Assembly: GCA_009701085.1 (NCBI GenBank)
Contig: WLKV01000050.1
Span: forward strand, 1 to 5,434
Reading direction: 5' to 3'
From: Actinomycetota bacterium
GTDB taxonomy: Bacteria; Actinomycetota; Actinomycetes; Nanopelagicales; Nanopelagicaceae
Length of the DNA: 5,434 nucleotides
Shown: positions 1 to 5,434 of the stretch, piece by piece
Layout of the letters: the number at the start of each line of letters is the position of its first letter
Numbering within the stretch: the stretch's first letter is position 1
The notes under the pieces: generated by a model
Database searches by the model: none
What the model saw: the letters and a program-made list of their open reading frames with translations, nothing else
What the model was told of the DNA's origin: nothing
Translations under genes and position numbers: made by a program

Positions 1-2
1 AT

Positions 3-389
3 GTTGTGCTCGGTCGTCTTGCAACTCATGCTGCAGTTCTTCTTCGCGGTAAGCACAAGGCAACATTCGCGCCACACATGGATATGGGTGACTTCGTCAT
101 CATCATCAATGCAGAGAAGATCGCACTCTCTGGCAACAAGGCGCTTACAAAGTTTGCACACCACCACTCAGGTTTCCCAGGCGGTCTTACATCGACTGTG
201 TACGGCGAACTCATCGAGAAGCACCCAACACGTGCAGTAGAAAAGGCGATCAAGGGAATGCTTCCTAAGAACCGTCTTGGCGCACAGGTTGCATCAAAGC
301 TCAAGGTTTACGCAGGTCCAGAGCATCCACATGCTGCACAGGCACCAACACCATATGTATTCACTCAAGTTTCACAGATCGCTAAGTAA
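3..389 (+). CDS. rplM: 50S ribosomal protein L13 (5'-truncated by window edge)
   Basis: L13 binds 23S rRNA early in assembly of the large ribosomal subunit. The first complete codon is at position 3 and 128 residues are visible before the TAA stop. The family is usually about 142-147 residues, so roughly the first 15-20 are outside the window. The GTG at 6 is an internal valine of the conserved VLGRLA segment, not a start. Family hallmarks in order are [14 protein letters not shown], the [18 protein letters not shown] core, the HHHSGFPGG motif, and the [14 protein letters not shown] segment followed by [12 protein letters not shown]. rpsI follows after 14 nt, the standard rplM-rpsI pair. All 12 lysines use AAG and many Ala/Pro/Thr codons end in A, fitting a highly expressed gene. 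The identification is very secure; only the start is missing. Confidence 0.97.
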   Translation, partial: VVLGRLATHAAVLLRGKHKATFAPHMDMGDFVIIINAEKIALSGNKALTKFAHHHSGFPGGLTSTVYGELIEKHPTRAVEKAIKGMLPKNRLGAQVASKLKVYAGPEHPHAAQAPTPYVFTQVSQIAK

Positions 390-402
390 GGGATAAAGAA
401 GA
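388..402 (+). promoter_or_regulatory. Purine-rich ribosome binding region of rpsI
   Basis: The 14-nt gap between rplM and rpsI is almost entirely purine. AAGGGA at 388-393 overlaps the rplM stop codon, and a second weaker purine run (AAAGAAGA, 395-402) lies directly before the ATG at 404. The first has the better anti-Shine-Dalgarno match but a spacing of about 10 nt. The pair is probably cotranscribed and translationally coupled; this is inferred from spacing. Confidence 0.5.
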
Positions 403-403
403 T

Positions 404-889
404 ATGTCAGATACAACTTTCAACGAGCTAGACGAGACAGAGACACCAACTTCTTACTCTTCTTCAACTCCTGCAGCTGCAACTAACCGCAAGGCAATCA
501 CAGCACCAGGTGCTGGTACAGGTCGCCGTAAGGAAGCAGTTGCTCGCGTTCGTCTCGTACCAGGTACAGGTCGTTGGGTTGTTAACGGCAAGACACTCGA
601 AGCGTATTTCCCAAATAAGGTTCACCAGCAGCTCGTCTCTGAACCATTCCGCACAGTAGGCGCTGAAAATACATACGATGTATTTGCACGCATCAACGGT
701 GGTGGAGTTTCAGGTCAGGCTGGCGCACTTCGTCTCGGCGTAGCTCGTTCACTGAACGAGATCGACGTTGAGGCAAACCGTCCAGCTCTTAAGAAGGCTG
801 GCTTCCTCAAGCGCGATGCACGCGTTATCGAACGTAAGAAGTACGGCCTTAAGAAGGCGCGTAAGCGTTCACAGTACTCAAAGCGTTAA
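404..889 (+). CDS. rpsI: 30S ribosomal protein S9
   Basis: S9 sits in the head of the small subunit, and its C-terminal tail reaches the P-site tRNA anticodon loop. The 161-residue product has two parts. Residues 1 to about 36 are an acidic, Ser/Thr/Ala-rich, probably disordered extension (EIT-poor, with [17 protein letters not shown]). From about residue 40 the conserved domain begins with [17 protein letters not shown], followed by [38 protein letters not shown] and the invariant SQYSKR terminus, whose last Lys-Arg contacts tRNA. Bacterial S9 is usually about 130 residues; the extra N-terminus is typical of Actinobacteria, which supports the ATG at 404. All 13 lysine codons are AAG, as in rplM. 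Identification is essentially certain. Confidence 0.98.
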   Translation: MSDTTFNELDETETPTSYSSSTPAAATNRKAITAPGAGTGRRKEAVARVRLVPGTGRWVVNGKTLEAYFPNKVHQQLVSEPFRTVGAENTYDVFARINGGGVSGQAGALRLGVARSLNEIDVEANRPALKKAGFLKRDARVIERKKYGLKKARKRSQYSKR

Positions 890-932
890 TTCTTTTTATT
901 CTCGATATCCCGTTTGTTGCAAAGGAGTTCTG
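890..932 (+). other. rpsI-glmM spacer, no terminator seen
   Basis: This 43-nt AT-rich spacer is the largest gap in the window. It begins with a T-rich run (891-900), but no GC-rich hairpin precedes that run, so it does not look like an intrinsic terminator. TATTCT at 897-902 fits a TANNNT -10 element, but the bases 17 nt upstream (GTACTC) are a poor -35. Read-through from the ribosomal protein genes into glmM is therefore the simplest reading, with a weak extra promoter possible. Confidence 0.4.
921..927 (+). promoter_or_regulatory. Strong Shine-Dalgarno sequence fixing the glmM start
   Basis: AAAGGAG matches the anti-Shine-Dalgarno sequence well and ends 5 nt before the ATG at 933. It is the strongest ribosome binding site in the window. 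It supports starting GlmM at MTLFGTDG rather than at any in-frame start upstream, all of which lie inside rpsI. Confidence 0.85.
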
Positions 933-2297
933 ATGACTCTCTTTGGAACAGACGGGATTCGTGCTTTAGCCAACAGTGAAAATCTGACAGCAGAAGTAGC
1001 TCTCGATGTCGCAGTAGCAGCAGCTCATATCCTCGTCGAATCCCAATCCTTATCTAAAGATTTGGCAAATAAGGGAAAGCGCCCTCGAGCAATCGTTGGT
1101 CAAGACTCTCGCGCCTCCGGAGAATTCCTAGAATCAGCCGTTGCTGCAGGTCTTGCCAGTGCAGGTATCGATGTCTATCGCGTAGGTGTACTTCCTACTC
1201 CAGCAATTGCGTATCTCGTTGGTGAATCCGGTGCTGACCTTGGCGTCATGATCTCTGCGTCCCACAACCCAATGCCCGATAACGGAATTAAGTTGTTCTC
1301 ACGCGGCGGCGGAAAACTCGATGATGCCATCGAAGCAGCGATTGAAAAGCGCATGGGCGAGCCATGGACACGCCCTACGGGTCGCGGCGTTGGTCGCATT
1401 ACCTTCGATGCCACAGCAAGTGATCGCTACCTCAACCACTTACTCGCTTCAGTTTCAACTCCGCTCAAAGGTTTAAAGATTGTTGTTGATTGCGCAAATG
1501 GCGCATCATCCGTTGTTGGCCCACAGGCATATGAAAAGGCAGGTGCAACAGTTGTTGCTATCCACCACTCACCTGATGGATGGAATATCAACGAAAATTG
1601 CGGATCTACGCACCTCGAGGATTTACAGGCACGCGTAGTAGCCGAAGGTGCTGACTTTGGAATTGCCCACGATGGGGATGCGGATCGTTGTCTTGCAGTA
1701 GATGCACAAGGCAACGTCATTGATGGCGATGCAATCATGACAATTCTAGGTCGCGGTTTTAAAGAACGTGGCGCTCTCAAGTCCAACACAATTGTTGGCA
1801 CAGTGATGAGCAACCTTGGCTTTATGCACGCGATGAAGGAAGCAGGAATAGAAGTAATCACAACTGCTGTCGGCGATCGTTATGTACTCGAGAAGATGCT
1901 TGAAGGCGATTTCTCTTTGGGTGGCGAACAATCTGGTCACCTGATTATGCGCGAATTCGCAAATACCGGTGATGGAATCCTTACCGCTCTTCAATTAGCT
2001 CAAGAAGTTGTTCGCACCAAGAAAACTTTGGCGGATCTTGCAGCAACGATGAAGCGCTTTCCTCAAGTTTTGATAAACGTTCCTAACGTCGCTAAAGAGA
2101 AGCTCAGCACTTCGAAGGCAATCACAGATGCTGTGGCAAAGGCTGAATCAACTCTGGGCGATGCAGGCCGAGTACTTCTTCGCGCCTCAGGAACTGAACC
2201 GCTCATTAGAGTGATGGTCGAAGCCTCGAGTGATAACCTTGCACAAGAAATCGCAGCATCACTTGCTGCTGTTGTTAAGGCAGAACTGGGGAACTAA
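933..2297 (+). CDS. glmM: Phosphoglucosamine mutase GlmM
   Basis: GlmM interconverts glucosamine-6-phosphate and glucosamine-1-phosphate in the cytoplasm, the second step toward UDP-GlcNAc for peptidoglycan. The 454 residues match the usual 445-460. The alpha-D-phosphohexomutase domain order is intact. The N-terminal FGTDGIR is at residues 4-10. The phosphoserine loop ISASHNP has catalytic Ser110. The metal loop DGDADR is at 247-252 (Asp247, 249, 251). The sugar-specificity loop GGEQSGH is at 330-336, and the C-terminal phosphate-binding loop RASGTEP is at 417-423. The open frame extends upstream to 768, but that part overlaps rpsI and lacks homology, while ATG 933 has a strong Shine-Dalgarno. 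Two conserved positions differ from what I expect: Ala11 where the family normally has Gly (RG.AN), and Gln57 in GQDSRASGEF where Arg or Lys is usual. Activity is activated by Ser110 phosphorylation in studied homologues. Confidence 0.97.
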   Translation: MTLFGTDGIRALANSENLTAEVALDVAVAAAHILVESQSLSKDLANKGKRPRAIVGQDSRASGEFLESAVAAGLASAGIDVYRVGVLPTPAIAYLVGESGADLGVMISASHNPMPDNGIKLFSRGGGKLDDAIEAAIEKRMGEPWTRPTGRGVGRITFDATASDRYLNHLLASVSTPLKGLKIVVDCANGASSVVGPQAYEKAGATVVAIHHSPDGWNINENCGSTHLEDLQARVVAEGADFGIAHDGDADRCLAVDAQGNVIDGDAIMTILGRGFKERGALKSNTIVGTVMSNLGFMHAMKEAGIEVITTAVGDRYVLEKMLEGDFSLGGEQSGHLIMREFANTGDGILTALQLAQEVVRTKKTLADLAATMKRFPQVLINVPNVAKEKLSTSKAITDAVAKAESTLGDAGRVLLRASGTEPLIRVMVEASSDNLAQEIAASLAAVVKAELGN

Positions 2298-2300
2298 TTC

Positions 2301-4139
2301 GTGTGCGGAATCGTGGGTTACACAGGACCACAATCTGCATTCACTCCCATTGTCGAAGGCTTACGTCGACTTGAATACCGCGGTTATGACTCAGCAGGTA
2401 TCGCACTCGGAACCGGCACATCACTCTTTGTAGAAAAGCGCGCGGGAAAGCTTGCAAACCTTGAAGGTGCACTTCCAGCAAATCTACCCACTGTTCATTC
2501 AGGTATCGGGCACACTCGTTGGGCAACCCACGGTGGACCAACTGATCGCAATGCCCATCCACATTTAGATAATGAAGGCAAGCTCGCCGTTATTCACAAC
2601 GGCATCATCGAAAATTACTCAGAACTCAAAGCAGAACTTGAAAAGCGTGGCCATAAGTTTGAATCAGAGACTGATACAGAATCTGTGGCTCACCTGCTTT
2701 CTGAACTTCGCAAAGAACATAATGGCGATCTCACAGCCGCTATGCGCGCTGCCGTAAAGCGCCTTCGTGGTTCTTTCACTCTTCTTGCAATACATGCAGA
2801 TGCGCCCCAAACAATTGTCGGTGTGCGCCGCAACTCTCCACTCGTTGCAGGTCTTGGCGATGGCGAGAACTTCCTGGCTTCCGATGTTGCAGCGTTTATC
2901 GATTACACCAAGCGCGCCGTAGAGCTTGGACAGGATGAAGTCGTCACCATTAGCCCTGAAGGCATTGCAATCTGTGACCTCGATGGCAAAGCACTTCCGC
3001 TTAAAGAGTACGAAATCACCTGGGATGCAGCAGCTGCGCAAAAGGGTGGATTTGCACACTTCATGCTCAAAGAGATTTTCGATCAACCCAAGGCAATCGC
3101 TGACACGTTGATTGGTCGCTTGAGCGATAACAACCAAGTTCTGCTCGATGAGCTTCATATGAGTGATGAAGAAATCAAGAAGATAAAGCGCATCTCCGTA
3201 ATCGCATGCGGAACTGCGTATCACGCAGGAATGGTTGCTAAGTATGCGATCGAGAAGTGGGCAAAGGTACCGGTCGATGTTGAAATCGCATCTGAGTACC
3301 GCTATCGCGATCCGATTGTTGATAAAGATTCACTCGTCATCGCTATCTCACAATCAGGCGAAACCATGGATCTACTGATGGCAGTGCGCCATGCAAAGGC
3401 AGCAGGTGCTCGCGTTCTCGCAGTCTGCAATACAAACTCTTCAACAATTCCACGCGAATCAGATGCTGTGCTGTACACACATGCCGGACCTGAAATCGCT
3501 GTTGCATCTACAAAGGCATTCCTCACACAAATCGTTGCTGTCTATCTCATCGGCCTCAAGCTCGCACAGGTGCGTGGAACGCTCACCGATGCGCAGGTAA
3601 AGAGCCTCTACAACGAGATGCTTGAACTTCCAGGCCAGGTCGAGCAAATTCTCGAAACAATCGAGCCACTTCGCGAACTCACTCGTAAATTCGTGAAGAA
3701 CAACACCGTTCTCTTCTTGGGTCGTGGCGTTGAATATCCGGTGGCTCTTGAAGGTGCTCTCAAACTAAAAGAGCTCGCATATATCCATGCCGAAGGGTTT
3801 GCAGGTGGCGAGCTCAAGCACGGTCCTATCGCTCTGATTGAAGAAGGAACTGCAGTGATTGCAATTCTTCCTACCAAAGATGAGCACGCACTCGATGAGA
3901 AGATGCTTAGCAATATTCAGGAAGTAAAAGCACGAGGTGCTCGCGTTGTAGTCATTGCGCCAGAGGGTGCAGAAGTTGTCGGTGCCGAACACATCATCCG
4001 CATTCCTGTTGCATCACCCTTATTCCAACCAGTTCTTGCCACGGTTCCACTTCAAGTATTTGCCTACGAAATCGCAGTAGCTCGTGGAACTGATGTCGAT
4101 CAGCCACGAAATCTCGCTAAATCAGTCACCGTCGAATAA
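2301..4139 (+). CDS. glmS: Glutamine--fructose-6-phosphate aminotransferase (isomerizing) GlmS
   Basis: GlmS makes glucosamine-6-phosphate from fructose-6-phosphate and glutamine, the committed amino-sugar step feeding GlmM. The 612 residues match the family. The GTG start places the nucleophile Cys2 right after the initiator Met, which must be removed to free the catalytic N-terminus (MCGIVGYTG). The class II glutaminase domain spans about 2-235, with HTRWATHG (71-78), HNGIIEN (99-105; oxyanion Asn100/Gly101) and Asp125 in ETDTE. Two SIS sugar-isomerase domains follow: the first with ACGTAYHAG (302-310) and SQSGETMD (350-357), the second with GRGVEYPVALEGALKLKEL (474 on), HAEGF and ELKHGP (504-509). 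The C-tail DQPRNLAKSVTVE carries Lys607, equivalent to the sugar-binding lysine of E. coli. The gap to glmM is 3 nt. GGGGA at 2288-2292 may serve as a weak Shine-Dalgarno, so coupling to glmM is likely. There is no room for a glmS ribozyme. Confidence 0.98.
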   Translation: MCGIVGYTGPQSAFTPIVEGLRRLEYRGYDSAGIALGTGTSLFVEKRAGKLANLEGALPANLPTVHSGIGHTRWATHGGPTDRNAHPHLDNEGKLAVIHNGIIENYSELKAELEKRGHKFESETDTESVAHLLSELRKEHNGDLTAAMRAAVKRLRGSFTLLAIHADAPQTIVGVRRNSPLVAGLGDGENFLASDVAAFIDYTKRAVELGQDEVVTISPEGIAICDLDGKALPLKEYEITWDAAAAQKGGFAHFMLKEIFDQPKAIADTLIGRLSDNNQVLLDELHMSDEEIKKIKRISVIACGTAYHAGMVAKYAIEKWAKVPVDVEIASEYRYRDPIVDKDSLVIAISQSGETMDLLMAVRHAKAAGARVLAVCNTNSSTIPRESDAVLYTHAGPEIAVASTKAFLTQIVAVYLIGLKLAQVRGTLTDAQVKSLYNEMLELPGQVEQILETIEPLRELTRKFVKNNTVLFLGRGVEYPVALEGALKLKELAYIHAEGFAGGELKHGPIALIEEGTAVIAILPTKDEHALDEKMLSNIQEVKARGARVVVIAPEGAEVVGAEHIIRIPVASPLFQPVLATVPLQVFAYEIAVARGTDVDQPRNLAKSVTVE

Positions 4140-4141
4140 CC

Positions 4142-4810
4142 ATGCCAACGATTCTTGATCAACGCCATCGCCAGATGCGCCGCGCACTGAACTGGTCTGC
4201 ATGGCTCTTTGCTGGTTACCTCTTTACAACGTACATCGTTCTCACAGATGGATTCTTAGTTCGCATCGATCGCGAACTTAATAATTGGCATCACCCTAAA
4301 TTTCATGGGCTATCAAATTTCCTTATCCGACGTCTGGATGACTTGGGCCTTCGCAGTGTTTCTGGAATAGCGCTCATCATCGTTGGTTCATATATTGCAT
4401 TTCGCTTTAAGACGTGGCGACCAATCAACTTAGGGCTGCTTGCATTTATTGCACTCAATGTTGTGGTTGGCGCCTTTAAATATGCTCTCGGTCGCACTAA
4501 GCCACGCATGGGTCTTGATATTTTGCATGCAGGAGGAATGTCATATCCAAGTGGCCATGCCTCCAATGCAATTCTCATCTGGGGCGTCATCGCATATTTG
4601 ATTTATCGCTATGCGCACGTAGATAGATATAACGGTCGTCTTGCAAGTGCAGCAGTCGGCGTTCTGGCGCTGACCGTCTGCACCGTTTCTCTCATCCGCA
4701 ATACGCACTGGTTCTCAGATCTCTTTGGTGGACTACTTCTTGGAGGAGCGCTCCTTGTCCTCATCATTGCAATTGATCGCTTCTTCCCATCTGATAGCCA
4801 ACTCCACTAG
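4142..4810 (+). CDS. PAP2-family membrane lipid (pyro)phosphatase, six helices
   Basis: This 222-residue integral membrane protein belongs to the PAP2 superfamily. Six hydrophobic segments are visible at about 17-35, 72-88, 95-112, 141-158, 168-186 and 194-212, after a basic cytoplasmic N-terminus (RHRQMRR). The active-site motifs fall where expected. C1 has Lys113 and Pro121 (KYALGRTKP). C2 is YPSGHAS with Pro136, Ser137, Gly138 and catalytic His139. C3 is RNTHWFSD with nucleophile His189 and Asp193. Two signature arginines are unusual: C1 position 120 is Lys, and the C3 position six before His189 is Ser183, with an Arg at 186 instead. The gene starts 2 nt after glmS with no Shine-Dalgarno, so translation probably depends on glmS. 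PAP2 members dephosphorylate undecaprenyl pyrophosphate, phosphatidate or other lipid phosphates. The peptidoglycan-precursor neighbours make the undecaprenyl carrier an attractive guess, but the sequence does not settle the substrate. Confidence 0.88.
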   Translation: MPTILDQRHRQMRRALNWSAWLFAGYLFTTYIVLTDGFLVRIDRELNNWHHPKFHGLSNFLIRRLDDLGLRSVSGIALIIVGSYIAFRFKTWRPINLGLLAFIALNVVVGAFKYALGRTKPRMGLDILHAGGMSYPSGHASNAILIWGVIAYLIYRYAHVDRYNGRLASAAVGVLALTVCTVSLIRNTHWFSDLFGGLLLGGALLVLIIAIDRFFPSDSQLH

Positions 4811-4823
4811 CTCCTAATACACT
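4795..4823 (+). promoter_or_regulatory. Candidate promoter for a leaderless acpS-alr transcript
   Basis: TAGCCA at 4795-4800 matches 4 of 6 bases of the TTGACA -35 element. A spacer of exactly 17 nt follows, then TACACT at 4818-4823, which matches 4 of 6 bases of TATAAT and fits TANNNT. The acpS ATG lies 7 nt beyond the -10, where a transcript would begin, and the intervening bases contain no Shine-Dalgarno. This geometry is that of leaderless mRNAs, which are common in Actinobacteria. The -35 lies in the end of the PAP2 gene. Matches this good can occur by chance. Confidence 0.4.
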
Positions 4824-4830
4824 CGCTCCC

Positions 4831-5172
4831 ATGATTGATGGAGTCGGCATTGATGTAGTGGATATAGCCCGATTCCTCGAATCTCTCGAGCGCACACCAG
4901 GTCTGCGCGAAAAACTATTTACTGAATCGGAACGCACCAAATCTGCACAATCACTTGCTGCGCGCTTTGCAGCAAAAGAGGCTCTCTATAAAGCGCTGAG
5001 CCCAACACATGGTTTGCAGTGGCACGATGCCGAAGTCATCAATCAACCTAACGGCAAACCTGAATTTCTCTTCCGTGGCGAGATCGCAGATCTCGTCGAT
5101 GGCGCGCAGGTGCATCTATCGCTCTCACACGATGCAGGTATCGCATCAGCAATGGTGGTGGTCGAACGATGA
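4831..5172 (+). CDS. acpS: Holo-[acyl-carrier-protein] synthase AcpS
   Basis: AcpS transfers 4'-phosphopantetheine from coenzyme A to the serine of acyl carrier protein, activating it for fatty acid synthesis; it works as a cytoplasmic trimer. The 113 residues carry the family signatures: [12 protein letters not shown] near the N-terminus with Mg-binding Asp8, FTESE at 30-34, [16 protein letters not shown] at 41-56 with Mg-binding Glu50 and CoA-contacting Lys54, and the C-terminal strand [17 protein letters not shown]. The protein is slightly short (usual size about 118-130); the link between FTESE and SLAARF is only about six residues, where many homologues have more. The start at ATG 4831 gives the expected N-terminus (MIDGVGID) although the upstream 20 nt are pyrimidine-rich with no ribosome binding site. 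The stop overlaps the alr start. Identification is secure. Confidence 0.95.
   Translation: MIDGVGIDVVDIARFLESLERTPGLREKLFTESERTKSAQSLAARFAAKEALYKALSPTHGLQWHDAEVINQPNGKPEFLFRGEIADLVDGAQVHLSLSHDAGIASAMVVVER
5169..5172 (+). other. ATGA overlap of acpS stop and alr start
   Basis: The alr ATG (5169-5171) and the acpS TGA (5170-5172) share bases in an ATGA quartet, the usual arrangement for termination-reinitiation. The upstream GGTGGTGG stretch (within 5152-5162) is only a weak Shine-Dalgarno match, so alr translation probably relies on ribosomes finishing acpS. Confidence 0.8.
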
Positions 5173-5434
5173 GAGCTGAAGCAATCGTTGATCTCAGCGC
5201 TATCAAGCACAACGTTGAGTTATTGAAGAAGACTGCCGGAACAAAGCTTCTTGCAGTCGTAAAGGCTGATGCGTATGGCCACGGACTTATTCCTGTCGCA
5301 AAGGCGGCAATATCTGCAGGTGCTGACTACTTGGGCGTTGCACTCCTTGAAGAAGCAATTGCTCTTCGTGAGGCAGGAATTGAAACTCCTATCCTTGCTT
5401 GGTTGGTGCAGCCAGGTTCTGATTTCGCCAAGGC
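5169..5434 (+). CDS. alr: Alanine racemase (3'-truncated by window edge)
   Basis: Alr is a cytoplasmic PLP enzyme that converts L-alanine to D-alanine for the D-Ala-D-Ala end of the peptidoglycan stem peptide. Eighty-eight complete codons are visible, about a quarter of the usual 360-380 residues, and the frame is open to the window end. The product begins [20 protein letters not shown], a typical start of the TIM-barrel domain. [13 protein letters not shown] follows, where Lys32 is the PLP Schiff-base lysine, and then [27 protein letters not shown] with the conserved A-LEEA-LR-AGI pattern. The catalytic tyrosine lies in the missing C-terminal part. It overlaps acpS by 4 nt; acpS and alr are close neighbours in many bacteria, often with nnrD between them in Actinobacteria, which is absent here. 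Confidence 0.95.
   Translation, partial: MRAEAIVDLSAIKHNVELLKKTAGTKLLAVVKADAYGHGLIPVAKAAISAGADYLGVALLEEAIALREAGIETPILAWLVQPGSDFAK

Noticed and set aside
889..902. T-rich run after rpsI as an intrinsic terminator.
   Set aside because: No GC-rich stem precedes it.
768..932. Upstream in-frame extension of glmM by 55 residues.
   Set aside because: It overlaps the conserved end of rpsI in another frame, has no resemblance to GlmM, and ATG 933 has a strong Shine-Dalgarno and the expected N-terminus.
1427..1861. Minus-strand open frame of 144 codons.
   Set aside because: Antisense to glmM, low-complexity Ser/Pro/Arg-rich translation, no start signal; a shadow.
2297..2301. glmS ribozyme or riboswitch upstream of glmS.
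   Set aside because: Only three bases separate glmM and glmS, and the upstream bases are conserved glmM coding sequence.
2664..3224. Long open frame (186 codons) on the minus strand.
   Set aside because: It lies wholly antisense to well-conserved glmS, the translation shows no domain, and it carries many Cys/Leu/Ser typical of shadow frames.
4744..4755. Perfect 12-bp palindrome AGGAGCGCTCCT.
   Set aside because: About one such palindrome is expected by chance in 5.4 kb, it lies within the last transmembrane helix of the PAP2 gene, and no T-run follows to make it a terminator.
4824..4846. Weak hairpin pairing the CTCCCAT around the acpS start with ATGGAG downstream.
   Set aside because: Only about six base pairs with a bulge; too weak to claim translational control.

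Overview
The window holds seven genes, all on the + strand and tightly packed: the 3' part of rplM (ribosomal protein L13), rpsI (S9), glmM (phosphoglucosamine mutase), glmS (glutamine:fructose-6-phosphate aminotransferase), a six-helix PAP2-type phosphatase, acpS (holo-ACP synthase) and the 5' part of alr (alanine racemase). There are no RNA genes, mobile elements, CRISPR arrays or convincing terminators.

The organism is most likely an actinobacterium. S9 carries the long acidic/Ser-Thr-rich N-terminal extension seen in that phylum. The order rplM-rpsI-glmM-...-glmS-...-acpS-...-alr is a typical actinobacterial arrangement. GlmM also reads like actinobacterial homologues (GVLPTPAIAYL, ASHNPMPDNGIK). 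Sampled lines are near 50% G+C, low for most cultured Actinobacteria. Together with gaps of 2-3 nt and an ATGA overlap, this suggests a streamlined, small-genome lineage such as the freshwater acI/Nanopelagicales group. That lineage assignment is inference, not proof.

Layout: 1-889 holds the ribosomal protein pair. A 43-nt spacer (890-932), carrying a strong Shine-Dalgarno sequence but no visible terminator, leads into glmM (933-2297). glmS (2301-4139) follows after 3 nt and the PAP2 gene (4142-4810) after 2 nt. A 20-nt spacer without a Shine-Dalgarno sequence, but with a plausible sigma-70-like promoter, precedes acpS (4831-5172). alr begins within the acpS stop codon at 5169 and runs off the window.

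The set links protein synthesis capacity to envelope building. GlmS makes glucosamine-6-phosphate and GlmM converts it to glucosamine-1-phosphate for UDP-GlcNAc. Alr makes D-alanine for the peptidoglycan stem peptide. AcpS activates acyl carrier protein for fatty acid synthesis. The PAP2 protein may dephosphorylate a lipid (pyro)phosphate, possibly the undecaprenyl carrier. I see no new biological system. The points most worth checking are the PAP2 gene at this position with altered signature arginines, the probable leaderless promoter of acpS-alr, and the apparent absence of coaA and nnrD from a locus that often carries them.
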